From NCBI RefSeq assembly GCF_023638035.1, contig NZ_JAKRVX010000007.1, forward strand, positions 1 to 64,000: 64,000 nt of DNA, written 5' to 3'. The notes under the pieces are model-generated. The model searched no databases. It worked only from the letters and a program-made list of their open reading frames with translations, and was not told the DNA's origin. The position numbers were made by a program, and so were the translations under genes. This DNA is from Natronocalculus amylovorans (GTDB lineage: Archaea > Halobacteriota > Halobacteria > Halobacteriales > Haloferacaceae). Positions 19,419 through 28,209 of this stretch are shown piece after piece (position 1 is the stretch's first letter; each line of letters opens with the position of its first letter).

Positions 19419-20237
19419 CTACGTCATTGAGTCCGTTAATTGACTGATACGATCGAGAAATGACTGATACTCAGTCTGTTGTTGCAGTGTGTCAGAGCTG
19501 TAACACTGTTCAAACAGTTGTTGTTTCTGCTGCAATCCGGATAGCACCCGCTCATTTTCTGATTCTTCATTACGGGAGAGCTGTCGATCGATTGCAGCGA
19601 GCACTGTTGAGCGAGTAAGCGGTTTCCGCAGTAGTTCATCGGAGTCAATGCTAAGCGTTTCAAATCCCGGTTGGCTCTCTGTCAACAACACAGTTCGGCA
19701 TGGTGTTTCAGTGATCGCTGGAACAACAGCAGGATCGACACCCGGGACCTGACTCGAAAAGAACACGACATCCGGCATCTGGTCGATCGCTTCGGTAAGT
19801 TGTATCCAATCATGTGCACGAAGGACCGTATATCGATCGTCAAGCCAGCGTTGATACATGTGAGTGAGTCGCCGATCGGATTCGACAACAAGAATCGTCG
19901 CTGTAACCGCGTCAAGATGCTCAGTACCCCACTGTGCAAACGATTCTAATGCTGCGTTGAGCTCGTTACCTGCAGGTGTAAGCTCATACTGTACTCGGAG
20001 CGGAGACTGACTGATAACGGTCCGATCAACGAGGCCAGCGTCTTGAAGCGCTTCAAGGGTATCAGAGAGCACTTTTCCGGAGATGTCTGGTATTGCAGAC
20101 AGTAGATCATTAAAACCAGATTTTTCTCCATGTGCTAACACGACAAGCACGACGGGGTGCCACTTTCCTGAGAGCAGCGACAGCGTATCAAGCGCTTTTT
20201 GTGCTGAAGGAGGAACATCCAGCTCTTGATATATCAT
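19419..20237 (-). CDS. HxlR-type winged helix fused to receiver-like and HalX-like domains
   Basis: A 272-residue presumed transcription regulator. Residues 10-110 are an HxlR/MarR-type winged helix (LLSGKWHPVVLVVLAHGEKSG, then GKVLSDTLEALQDAGLV and YELTPAG). Residues 113-205 resemble a response-regulator receiver (ILVVESDRRLTHMYQRWL, VVFFSSQVPGV) but the phosphoacceptor aspartate is replaced in FFSSQVPG, so it is probably not phosphorylated. The C-terminal helix-rich end (LQQKQQLFEQCYSSDTLQQQ) looks like the HalX region of haloarchaeal receiver proteins. HxlR proteins usually answer small molecules or redox state. Fusion of HxlR with a pseudo-receiver is uncommon. Confidence 0.8.
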   Translation of the reverse strand: MIYQELDVPPSAQKALDTLSLLSGKWHPVVLVVLAHGEKSGFNDLLSAIPDISGKVLSDTLEALQDAGLVDRTVISQSPLRVQYELTPAGNELNAALESFAQWGTEHLDAVTATILVVESDRRLTHMYQRWLDDRYTVLRAHDWIQLTEAIDQMPDVVFFSSQVPGVDPAVVPAITETPCRTVLLTESQPGFETLSIDSDELLRKPLTRSTVLAAIDRQLSRNEESENERVLSGLQQKQQLFEQCYSSDTLQQQTEYQSFLDRISQLTDSMT

Positions 20238-20361
20238 ATAGATACCCAGTACGGATATTATATTAAACTATTTAACATTCTCTCCGCGGTTCAAAGAAGT
20301 AATCAGTACCACGAGTAGGGACGATTAGTGGCAATATATTTATTTACTACCCGATGTTGGC

Positions 20362-21357
20362 TCAGGTCGATTCAGTTGTGACATTGGAATCTGCAATATC
20401 AGTCTGTTGATCAGTAGTTGTAGAATTGGTATCTTCCATCTCTGCTCGACGGGTGAGCTCTGAGAATTTTTTCGATCGTGACTCGATCGCCCGCAACGTG
20501 TCCATATCTGGCGTATCATTCGCAGATTCAATGAGAAATGTCGTAATGACGACCGTTTTGATCCATGGTTTCAGCATACCAGTGTAGAGAGTGAGAGCAA
20601 TTCCAGCAACAAACACCCAGCCGATCGCCTCAACAGTTGGTGAGATGTTCCCGATAACGATTGCAAGTGGGGACAGTGCCAAAAGCAGTGCAAACGTCAG
20701 TACATACAGTGCTAAAACGATAACAAGCGTGGAACCAAGTACCGGCTTCCAATTCTTTCCGTATAGTACGACACCGTCTCGTGCTGCGCGCCATGGGTTT
20801 GACTCATCTTTCGTAAACATATACGCTAACACTGCTTCATCGATGTATGAGGCTGCAATAGCAACGGTCCGACCCAGTATTTGTGTGAGACTTCGGAGTG
20901 CTGAAGAAAATGAGAGCATTCTCGAGACGGAGACAACACGATTATTGAATTGTCGAATAACAGACTTGACGAGTTGATCGAGCGCAAACAATGCACTCGT
21001 TTCGGTAAATCGTGATTTAACTTGCCCAGTTCCAAATCGAAGTTGGTTCGGTGGTGACTCACCAGTATCGATGATATGTGCAATCACTGCGATATGGCCT
21101 GCCTTGATTACGTACAGTACGTACCGAACAAGCAGCCGCCATAACCCAATAAATAGCACAATTGCAACAAGCAAGCCAACAATCGCGATACCGCTTGAAA
21201 TGGTTCCTGCATTCAATAGATAGTAGCCAACACCAGCAGTGAGACCAAAGTAGACGATCGTTGCAAGTCCAAGTGCAGCACCGACTCCCATGCGGAGCAG
21301 TACAAAAGGGAGCGTTCGGAAAAACACACGAGTGGCAGTTCTGAAATGAAACTTCAT
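20362..21357 (-). CDS. multi-pass membrane protein of unknown function
   Basis: A 331-residue protein with about six hydrophobic segments: two near residues 20-50, one near 58-85, and three between 200 and 275. The central soluble-looking part contains SRFTETSALFALDQLVKSV and AASYIDEAVLAYMFTKDESN followed by PWRAARDGVVLYGKNWKPVL, a pattern I associate with the uncharacterised DUF6159-like membrane proteins of archaea, without being certain. The C-terminal 55 residues are polar and Thr/Asp-rich. The gene stands alone, 100 bases downstream of the HxlR fusion promoter region. No catalytic motif is visible. Confidence 0.75.
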   Translation of the reverse strand: MKFHFRTATRVFFRTLPFVLLRMGVGAALGLATIVYFGLTAGVGYYLLNAGTISSGIAIVGLLVAIVLFIGLWRLLVRYVLYVIKAGHIAVIAHIIDTGESPPNQLRFGTGQVKSRFTETSALFALDQLVKSVIRQFNNRVVSVSRMLSFSSALRSLTQILGRTVAIAASYIDEAVLAYMFTKDESNPWRAARDGVVLYGKNWKPVLGSTLVIVLALYVLTFALLLALSPLAIVIGNISPTVEAIGWVFVAGIALTLYTGMLKPWIKTVVITTFLIESANDTPDMDTLRAIESRSKKFSELTRRAEMEDTNSTTTDQQTDIADSNVTTEST

Positions 21358-21546
21358 AAGTATGGTCTCTAAATTGGAAATAATAAGTATGCGCTGGTAC
21401 TGAGCTAACCGACTAGGTTACGCATCGGTCACAGCCGCCCTACAAGCGAACGATGTCAGTTATATTCTCGCGTGTAGATCAGAACCCATTAGTCTGAGAA
21501 TACAGAATTATACGATCACAGTTCAGGGCTGAGTTAACACAGTTGA

Positions 21547-22230
21547 TTACTTGGATTTGAGCCGTCTTTTTGTATAGTGGATCGCCGTGTATATCGAACC
21601 AATCCCACGCAGAATCGGCCCATCCCGAAATACCGGCTCGACGTTCCCTGCCTGTATTGCGTCAACTACGGCCTTAGGAGTGAATCGATCGATATCCAGA
21701 CGCGTCGATACACGTCCAACCTCAAATGGAAAGTGCGCATCGCTCCCACCAACGATTGGGAGGCCACGATCCTCCGCAAGGGCTTCGATGCGTCGACGGT
21801 ACTCGGGGTGTTTGCCGTTGATTTCGACAGCATCGAAAGGGGCATTACTCTCTCGGAGCAGACTATTCCGAAACGGATGAGCAATGATCGCCGCACAGCC
21901 ATGCTCGTGGGCAAGATCAACGGCCGCGTTCGGTGAGAGTGACCCGCGCTCAGTTTGCATTGGTGGGTCAGGACCAACGACGAGTAGATGGCCTTTCGTT
22001 GTCGATATCTCTATGCCGGGGATACAAGTAGGGCTGACCAGGGTTTCAGGGCGAAAGTAGTCATGGTTGGTGACTGCGATCCCGTCCAATCCTCGGCGCT
22101 TTCCAATTGCGAGCGCGAGTCGAGTCCCAATCGGATCGTAGGCTGCACCGGTCGACGGATCGAAATGAAAAAACCGACTATGCGTATGCAAATCGCAGTC
22201 AAACACAAATAGTCTTAATCGACAATTCAT
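21547..22230 (-). CDS. PHP-domain metal-dependent phosphoesterase
   Basis: Polymerase-and-histidinol-phosphatase family hydrolase of 227 residues. Metal-binding motifs are in order: DCDLHTHSRF, AVTNHDYF, GIEISTTKGHLLVVG, CAAIIAHPFR and VVGGSDAHFPFEVG, which matches TrpH/YciV-like PHP phosphoesterases acting on small phosphorylated substrates or nucleotides. The frame extends to 22368, but the ATG at 22230 begins just before the first strand; the extra 46 residues run through the neighbouring gene's 5' end. It is divergent from the lipid kinase gene. CGATCG is scarcer in this pair (two in 1.7 kb) than in the neighbours. Confidence 0.88.
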   Translation of the reverse strand: MNCRLRLFVFDCDLHTHSRFFHFDPSTGAAYDPIGTRLALAIGKRRGLDGIAVTNHDYFRPETLVSPTCIPGIEISTTKGHLLVVGPDPPMQTERGSLSPNAAVDLAHEHGCAAIIAHPFRNSLLRESNAPFDAVEINGKHPEYRRRIEALAEDRGLPIVGGSDAHFPFEVGRVSTRLDIDRFTPKAVVDAIQAGNVEPVFRDGPILRGIGSIYTAIHYTKRRLKSK

Positions 22231-22307
22231 AAATAAATGGGGGACACCAGTCAGAAATCTGCCGGAATGCAATACATTCATCGCGGTGAGGAACCCACGT
22301 TGGTGTA

Positions 22308-23228
22308 GTGACCGACCCATCGACGGTCGTGATCCGAAACCCACGAAGTGGTGATGGAAAGCGAACACAACAGGCTGCTAAGATTGCACGCAACCGTGGC
22401 TACGATGTCCTCGATACCAGCAGCGGAACAGAGACGATCGCCCTTGCGGCCGAAGCCGCCACGCGAGCCGAAAGGGTCGTTGCTTGTGGCGGAGATGGCA
22501 CCTTAAATAAGACGGTCCAAGGAGTGATCAAATCCGAGCAACTCGATGCAGTCTCGCTTGGCGTGATTCCGGCCGGGACAGGAAATGATTTCGCGGATAA
22601 TATCGGAATCCGTGGAATCAAACACGCGTTCGAGGTAATAGAGTCAGGAGAGGAGCGGCACTTAGATCTCGGAATCGCAAACAGCCAGCCATTTCTTAAC
22701 TCCTGTGTTGGCGGCTTGACAGCCGAGTCGAGCAGCCGAACCTCTCGAGATCTCAAACGTCGGCTTGGTGTGTTAGCGTACGTCCTAACGACACTGTCGA
22801 CAATGCGGAGTTTCGAAGGGCTCGAACTCCGAATCTCGGTTGGCCCTGATGCCGATCCAGTGTGGACCGGGAGCGCACTGATGGTTCTTATCGGGAACGG
22901 CCGACGCTTCCCGGGTGAGCGAATGCGACAGGCAAACATGGAAGATGGGCTCGTAAACGTCGTCATTGTCGAAGACGTACCGGCCATAGACTACTTTTCA
23001 AAAGGTGCGGCCGACACACTGCTTCGTCGCGGGGGAAGCCATCTTACGCGGATAAAGTCAGAACATCTAACCATCCAAGTCGATGGACTGCCAGTCCAGT
23101 TCAGTCTCGATGGCGAAATGATCGATGCGACAAAATTGACCGTGGATAGCCACCCCGGAGCGCTTCGATTCTTGGTAGGCCCGAGCTACGACCCGAGCCC
23201 CCCTGACGGAACCCAATCAAAGCCATAG
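22308..23228 (+). CDS. diacylglycerol kinase-family lipid kinase
   Basis: YegS/DgkB-type lipid kinase, 306 residues, starting at a GTG (22308). The catalytic domain shows RNPRSGDGKR, the nucleotide-binding VACGGDGTLNKTV and LGVIPAGTGNDFAD, all intact; the C-terminal beta domain includes WTGSALMVLIGNGRRFPGE and FSLDGEM. It should phosphorylate a diradylglycerol, sphingoid-like or archaeal polyprenyl lipid at the inner membrane face. The start is preceded by GGTGTA and overlaps the extended antisense frame of the PHP gene, so the intergenic spacing is only 77 bases between true starts. Physiological substrate unknown. Confidence 0.9.
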   Translation: MTDPSTVVIRNPRSGDGKRTQQAAKIARNRGYDVLDTSSGTETIALAAEAATRAERVVACGGDGTLNKTVQGVIKSEQLDAVSLGVIPAGTGNDFADNIGIRGIKHAFEVIESGEERHLDLGIANSQPFLNSCVGGLTAESSSRTSRDLKRRLGVLAYVLTTLSTMRSFEGLELRISVGPDADPVWTGSALMVLIGNGRRFPGERMRQANMEDGLVNVVIVEDVPAIDYFSKGAADTLLRRGGSHLTRIKSEHLTIQVDGLPVQFSLDGEMIDATKLTVDSHPGALRFLVGPSYDPSPPDGTQSKP

Positions 23229-23366
23229 CCAACAGAGGGCTCCTACAGAAGATATGGCAGTGTCAAAAAAGATGGTCAAAACACAGTACACGGTTTGTTC
23301 TGAAATCTGTGTATCGAGGACGCACAACCGCTACACCATCTTATAAGCGACGCTCGTACTCTCTGT

Positions 23367-24485
23367 ATGGATAATACTCGAAGACAGAGTCGACGATCGG
23401 TGCTCGCGGCGATCGGTCTCGCAGCAACTGCGGGCTGTCTTGGAGTACGCTCTGATGGGCAGCAAGGGGCTGGCAGTGATACTGATCCTAAGTATCTCAA
23501 TATTGGTGGTATTGAGCAAAATCCGGACGGCCCCGCACCACCAACAGCAGCGCAGGTACGTCACCTCCCGCACTCACTGAACGATCTCCGTGCAGCAGCA
23601 CAAAGTGGTGGCCCGGGTGTTGATGGAATCCCTGCGATTGATGAGCCACAATTTCACGGCGCTGAGGATTCACGTCGATCGGGAGAAGCACCCGTATTTG
23701 GAATTGTACACAATGGAGAAGCGAAAGCGTATCCGCAGCTTATTTTGGTGTGGCATGAGATCGCAAACGATACGATCGGCGGGGATCCGATTGCCATTAC
23801 CTACTGTCCACTGACTGGAACCGCACAGGCATTCGATCGCGGAGAAACAACGTTTGGTGTCTCCGGACGGCTAATAAATAGTAATTTGCTGATGTACGAT
23901 CGTGGCACAGGAAGCCTATGGCCGCAGATTACCGCACAAGCAATTGAGGGACCGCTTGAAGGAGAACAACTCGCAGAGAAGCAACTCATTTGGACAACAT
24001 GGGACAAGTGGCGAACAGCGCATCCGGATACTAAGATACTCACGGAGGATACCGGATATCAGCGACGATATGGGAACGATCCATACGGGTCGTATCTTCC
24101 ACCACGAGGCTACTATACCAATGATAATCTCATGTTTGAGCCGTTGGCAGAAGGAAATGAACACCCAAAAGAGGTTGTTATTGGAACGCGAACAGCCGAT
24201 GGTGCGATCGCGTTCAACAAAGAGCGACTCCTCTCTGAAGGTATCCTTACCGGTGAGATAGATGGAACGACCTACACTGCGGTCGCAGATGGGCGGTTCG
24301 AGACTGGCTACATCTATGAAACACCGGACGGGACAGCGGTCACAATGGATTCACATGGCGAAGCGTATCGCGTGGATGGTGAAGATGCAACACCGGATGC
24401 ATTGCCGCTCGATCGAGAGATCGGGTTTGATGCAATGCATTTTGCATGGCACGGCTACTACCCCGATACCGAGTATGTGAACTGA
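23367..24485 (+). CDS. Tat-exported lipoprotein with DUF3179 domain
   Basis: A 372-residue lipid-anchored surface protein. The twin-arginine signal RRQSRRSVLAAIGLAATAGC places the lipobox cysteine near residue 24. The rest is a DUF3179 domain: GIPAIDEPQFHGAEDS, PVFGIVHNGEAKAYP, VWHEIANDTIGGDPIAITYCPLTGTA and SGRLINSNLLMYDRGTGSLWPQ are its conserved blocks. The Cys in TYCPLTG and the His in VWHEI suggest metal or redox chemistry, but the family has no established activity. It overlaps no gene but is followed after one base by the membrane protein at 24487, so the two are surely one operon. Promoter region 23230-23366 shows no clear shared operator. Confidence 0.88.
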   Translation: MDNTRRQSRRSVLAAIGLAATAGCLGVRSDGQQGAGSDTDPKYLNIGGIEQNPDGPAPPTAAQVRHLPHSLNDLRAAAQSGGPGVDGIPAIDEPQFHGAEDSRRSGEAPVFGIVHNGEAKAYPQLILVWHEIANDTIGGDPIAITYCPLTGTAQAFDRGETTFGVSGRLINSNLLMYDRGTGSLWPQITAQAIEGPLEGEQLAEKQLIWTTWDKWRTAHPDTKILTEDTGYQRRYGNDPYGSYLPPRGYYTNDNLMFEPLAEGNEHPKEVVIGTRTADGAIAFNKERLLSEGILTGEIDGTTYTAVADGRFETGYIYETPDGTAVTMDSHGEAYRVDGEDATPDALPLDREIGFDAMHFAWHGYYPDTEYVN

Positions 24486-24486
24486 T

Positions 24487-25083
24487 ATGATTCGAAAACT
24501 CATACGGAATGTTACGATCGCAACCCGTGGTGCACTCATACGACGTGATGGTGCAGCTGTGTTTCTGTTGACTGTCGTTGGATACTTTGTCGTGTATGAA
24601 ATTGCAATCGCAAACCTCGGAAGAGCGTTCACTGTTGGATCGGTATCGATCAGCGTTGTCGATCAGCCACTCCAAAGAGCGTTTGAGTCGACAGGACCAT
24701 ATCAGTATGAACCAATTGCACTCATCGAACTGTATATGATCGAATACCTCTTTGCACCAGTGACCGCAGCGATCGGTGTGGTACTCGCAGTACTTGTGGG
24801 GCTAAATTTTGCGATCGCCGTCGTTTCGTGGAGACAACCGCGTGCATGTGGGCTCGCAGAGCGGAAAACCTCTGCCGGAGGGCTTTTTGCGGGGATTCCA
24901 GCACTACTTTCTGGGACCGTCTGTTGTGGTCCAGCGATCTTGCTTGTCATCGGTGTCCAAGCAACTGCAGGGCTTATGGCTGTGTTTCAGTGGCTTCTCC
25001 CAGTTGCGATCGCACTGTTGATCGGATCGTTACTCTGGATTAGTAAAGACGTAACCACAAACGCAAAATCGAGTTCCTCATAA
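24487..25083 (+). CDS. membrane protein with CCGP motif
   Basis: A 198-residue protein with five or so helices (about 20-42, 80-110, 130-150, 150-170, 172-190). The segment ALLSGTVCCGPAILLVIGVQ carries a Cys-Cys pair inside a membrane helix hairpin, a layout seen in MerT/MerC-like and other thiol- or metal-handling membrane proteins of archaea. No named family can be given with confidence. Translational coupling with the DUF3179 lipoprotein (start one base after its stop) suggests that they work together at the cell surface, perhaps in metal or thiol handling; that is inference. Confidence 0.7.
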   Translation: MIRKLIRNVTIATRGALIRRDGAAVFLLTVVGYFVVYEIAIANLGRAFTVGSVSISVVDQPLQRAFESTGPYQYEPIALIELYMIEYLFAPVTAAIGVVLAVLVGLNFAIAVVSWRQPRACGLAERKTSAGGLFAGIPALLSGTVCCGPAILLVIGVQATAGLMAVFQWLLPVAIALLIGSLLWISKDVTTNAKSSSS

Positions 25084-25114
25084 CACGATCGGCAGCGGTG
25101 AATGTAAGCACTAT

Positions 25115-25378
25115 CTACGTACGTGATCGTGATGTTGGCTCAATAAGGTCGTTATAGCCTTGACTGAGCGAGTACACTCGTTTTCGAGCGTCGGGGATGA
25201 AAATATCCTCTTCAATAATACCAAGCGAGGACAACTCATCTAACGCACTTCGAACAGTCCGAGGGGCAAGCAGCGATTCTTCTGCAAGACTTTTTTGTGT
25301 CTGTTCACCGTTCCATTCAAGAATTTTAAGTACAAGTTTTGCGCTTGGTGGAAGTTGTTGAATTTCTTGCTGAATCAT
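25115..25378 (-). CDS. winged-helix DNA-binding protein
   Basis: An 87-residue MarR/TrmB-like winged helix without an effector domain: PPSAKLVLKILEWNGEQT (helix 1), QKSLAEESLLAPRTVRSALD (helix-turn-helix) and IIEEDIFIPDARKRVYSLS (wing). Such minimal proteins are typical haloarchaeal regulators. It is convergent with the DUF3179 operon and divergent from the creatininase-family gene at 25504 (125 bases between starts), which is the most likely target or the gene itself. Start MIQQEIQQL directly precedes the first helix. Confidence 0.8.
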   Translation of the reverse strand: MIQQEIQQLPPSAKLVLKILEWNGEQTQKSLAEESLLAPRTVRSALDELSSLGIIEEDIFIPDARKRVYSLSQGYNDLIEPTSRSRT

Positions 25379-25503
25379 AGCTACAGATAGAGATACTGTT
25401 TAAAAAATGATATCGCGGTTGTTCGAAGTTCGTGCATAACAGATAGGGTACGGGGAATCAGCCGTATCGATTTTATTTTGCCTGCAGCAGATTATCACTA
25501 ACT

Positions 25504-26289
25504 ATGACTGCAGTATCAGGTGATACATTCAGAGTTTCCGAAATGACGTGGCAGGAGATCGACACCGCCCTGAAACAGACACAGACGCTATTAGTACCAG
25601 TTGGAAGCACAGAACAACACGGCCATCATATGCCGCTTGGGGTAGATGTATATATGCCGGAGGCGATCGGCGAGCGGGTTGCAGACCAAGTGCCAGCGCT
25701 TCTTGCGCCGCCAATCTGGTACGGTGTGAGCCCACACCATACGTTCAAGCCAGGAACGTTCACCGTCTCAACAGACACGTTTCAACAGTATGTCTTTGAG
25801 ATCTGTGCGTCGGCTGCAGAGTGGGGAATTGAGAATGTACTGCTACTAAATGGCCACTATTTAGCGCAGGATCCAGAGCTGGAAATTGTCGTTCGAGAAC
25901 TCCGAACAAAGTGTGATATCCAAGCGTTCCACGTTCCACTGGTAAATCTGTTCGCGGATGTTGCCGAAGAGATTCGGACAGGAGAGGTCTCGTTCCATGC
26001 ATCGGAGTTCGAGACAAGTATTATGTTGGAGCTGTTCCCAGAGTTCGTCCATATGGATCGAGCAACGAATGTAGAGCCACCTGCTGAGTCGCTCTCATTG
26101 ACTGATTACGACGCGCTTGGAGAGAACAAGGTAGGATGGTCGCTCACGGCCAAAGATATGGAAGCGCTCACACCAGCAGGGAATATTGGCGATCCAACCG
26201 TTGCAACGAAACAGAAGGGAAAAGCGTTGGTCGAGGCAGCAGTCTCGGATATTTGTCTGCTAATTGACGATCTTCAAAAAGACAACTGA
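25504..26289 (+). CDS. creatininase-family amidohydrolase
   Basis: Metal-dependent amidohydrolase of the creatininase/MftE/ArfB family, 261 residues. Expected metal ligands and core motifs are visible: LVPVGSTEQHGHHMPLGVD (Glu, His and Asp ligands), LLLNGHYLAQ (the NGHGGN equivalent, here NGHYLA), and FHASEFETSIMLELFP with the second Glu. Family members act on creatinine, on formamides in riboflavin/F420 biosynthesis (ArfB), or in mycofactocin maturation (MftE). The altered NGHYLA loop leaves the substrate open. A winged-helix gene is divergent. Cytoplasmic. Confidence 0.85.
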   Translation: MTAVSGDTFRVSEMTWQEIDTALKQTQTLLVPVGSTEQHGHHMPLGVDVYMPEAIGERVADQVPALLAPPIWYGVSPHHTFKPGTFTVSTDTFQQYVFEICASAAEWGIENVLLLNGHYLAQDPELEIVVRELRTKCDIQAFHVPLVNLFADVAEEIRTGEVSFHASEFETSIMLELFPEFVHMDRATNVEPPAESLSLTDYDALGENKVGWSLTAKDMEALTPAGNIGDPTVATKQKGKALVEAAVSDICLLIDDLQKDN

Positions 26290-26606
26290 GTGTATCAGGC
26301 TATTTTCACAACTTAATTTTTGCGGTACTATTTTACAAACAAATATCCGTGTTTTGTCAGCATGCTATAAATATTAACAATTCAGTCACAGTAGTAGAGA
26401 TTCATTATTAAGTAGAATATTCTGCCTATTCTACCATGTGTTTTTATTATTTGTCTATAGGAGTTAGTAATAATAAAATTCTCTTATTTAAATTTTTAGT
26501 AGCCGAAGTATGGTGTTTATATTATTCTATCAGAGTTCGTCAGAGCGTGACAGTGATTGTTCGAAACCAAAACTGTATGTTCTAAAATCAACTGATATAT
26601 GTTACA
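26290..26606. other. AT-rich spacer and proline operon promoter
   Basis: About 317 bases, very AT-rich between 26310 and 26520, with no reading frame worth calling. The right end, TTCGAAACCAAAACTG then TATGTTCTAAAATCAACTG, supplies BRE/TATA-like sequence some 25-50 bases before proC. No repeat or RNA structure was recognised in the rest. Confidence 0.4.
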
Positions 26607-27371
26607 ATGACCACCGTGAGTATTATCGGATGCGGGAATATGGGTGGATCTTTACTGCGAGGCCTTTCACAGTCCGGTAAATACACGCTCATAGCCTGCG
26701 ATTTGGACCCTACTGCCCGTGAGAATGCAGCGCCGTTTTGCGATCGCACGACAGACGATCTCAAAGTTGCAGCGGAAGCAGATATAGTCATCATTGCAGT
26801 GAAGCCAGATCTCGTTGAACCGATCGTTTCGGACCTACATCTTGATCCAGAGCAGACCTTGCTCACGATTGCAGCAGGCGTTGCAACCGATCGCGTCGAA
26901 CAACACACGGATGCAACGGTTGTCCGAGCCATGCCAAACCTTGCAGCAGACACGCAGAATATGGCTGCAGCAGTGACAAAATCGACCGTAACAGATGAGA
27001 TCCGATCGATACTTGATATCGTTGGAGAGTATGTCGAGATCGATGAGGCGCAGATGGATATCGCAACCGCAGTCAACGGGAGCGGCCCCGCATTTGTGTT
27101 CTATCTATTGGGTGCAATGAGAGATGCGGGAATCGAAGGTGGACTCTCTCCAGATGATGCAGAGGTACTCGCAGCCCAGACATTCAAGGGTGCGGCAGAG
27201 ACCGTCCTGCGGTCGGACCGGTCGATTGATGAATTAATTGATGCAGTCTGTTCGCCAAAGGGAACCACGATCGAGGGAATGAATGTATTGTGGGACAGCA
27301 CTGCAGATGAAGCAGTTATTGAAGCAGTCAGAGCAGCAGAACGCCGATCAAAAGAGCTTGCCAGTGAGTGA
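26607..27371 (+). CDS. proC: pyrroline-5-carboxylate reductase
   Basis: Last enzyme of proline synthesis, reducing pyrroline-5-carboxylate with NAD(P)H; cytoplasmic. The Rossmann start [53 protein letters not shown], and the C-terminal [19 protein letters not shown] with [12 protein letters not shown] and [11 protein letters not shown] are all present in 254 residues. It is first in an operon with proB (4 bases after its stop) and proA, a complete glutamate-to-proline route in three genes. Confidence 0.97.
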   Translation: MTTVSIIGCGNMGGSLLRGLSQSGKYTLIACDLDPTARENAAPFCDRTTDDLKVAAEADIVIIAVKPDLVEPIVSDLHLDPEQTLLTIAAGVATDRVEQHTDATVVRAMPNLAADTQNMAAAVTKSTVTDEIRSILDIVGEYVEIDEAQMDIATAVNGSGPAFVFYLLGAMRDAGIEGGLSPDDAEVLAAQTFKGAAETVLRSDRSIDELIDAVCSPKGTTIEGMNVLWDSTADEAVIEAVRAAERRSKELASE

Positions 27372-27375
27372 ACAA

Positions 27376-28209
27376 ATGAGCAGTAACAAAGGTATTGACA
27401 CTATTGCAGCAGCACGAATGCAAGCTGCCAATGGAGAACGTGTTGTCGTCAAAGCGGGAACGAACTCGCTGACCGACGAACAGTCAAATCTCGATGATGC
27501 AAAACTCGACAAGCTCGTCGACGATATCACAGACCTTCACAACGCAGGAAAAGATGTGATTTTTGTGTCGTCCGGTGCAGTTGGTGCAGGAAAAGGTAGA
27601 ATTGGGTTCAACGGAGAGACCATCGAAGAGTCACAAGCGCTCTCAACGGTTGGGCAAAGCTATCTGATGCGGCGATATACAGAAAGTTTTGAGCGCTACG
27701 ACCGAAAGATCGCACAGATTCTCCTCACACAGCATGATTTAGAGAATCCAGAACGGTTTACGAACTTTCGGAATACGATCGAAACGCTGCTTGAGTGGGA
27801 TATTATTCCAATCATCAACGAGAATGATGCGGTAACGATTCAGGAGATACAGATTGGTGACAACGATATGCTCTCCTCGTCCGTTGCGATCGGCCTTGAT
27901 GCAGACTTGCTCGTAACATTAACTGACGTTGGTGGCGTCTATACTGGTAATCCAAAAGACGATCCAAACGCGGAGCGGATTGAAGCAGTGTCTAATAATT
28001 ATGCAACCGTTCAGTCAATTGTCGAGGCAACGTCATCAGGCTCGTTCGGTGGCATCCGAACGAAAGTACAGGGTGCTCGTGGGGTCAGCGAACACGGCAT
28101 CCCTGCAATTATTGCACAATCAACTGAAGAAAACGTATTACAGAAGGTCGCCGCTGGTGAACCAGTAGGAACAATTTTCCTTCCAATAAACGGTGAGACA
28201 GATGAGTAA
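27376..28209 (+). CDS. proB: glutamate 5-kinase
   Basis: First enzyme of proline synthesis, phosphorylating glutamate. Amino-acid-kinase fold of 277 residues: [74 protein letters not shown] and the C-terminal [14 protein letters not shown]. It ends after the kinase fold with no PUA domain, so feedback control may differ from the longer bacterial enzyme. The frame runs back to 27283, inside proC, but the ATG at 27376 begins the conserved region. Its last codons overlap proA by eight bases, so the two are translationally coupled. Confidence 0.96.
   Translation: MSSNKGIDTIAAARMQAANGERVVVKAGTNSLTDEQSNLDDAKLDKLVDDITDLHNAGKDVIFVSSGAVGAGKGRIGFNGETIEESQALSTVGQSYLMRRYTESFERYDRKIAQILLTQHDLENPERFTNFRNTIETLLEWDIIPIINENDAVTIQEIQIGDNDMLSSSVAIGLDADLLVTLTDVGGVYTGNPKDDPNAERIEAVSNNYATVQSIVEATSSGSFGGIRTKVQGARGVSEHGIPAIIAQSTEENVLQKVAAGEPVGTIFLPINGETDE

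Noticed and set aside
22231-22987. Long antisense frames over the lipid kinase gene (N-terminal extension of PHP and 22400-22987)
   Set aside because: They are shadows of a gene with clear kinase motifs; PHP similarity starts at 22230.
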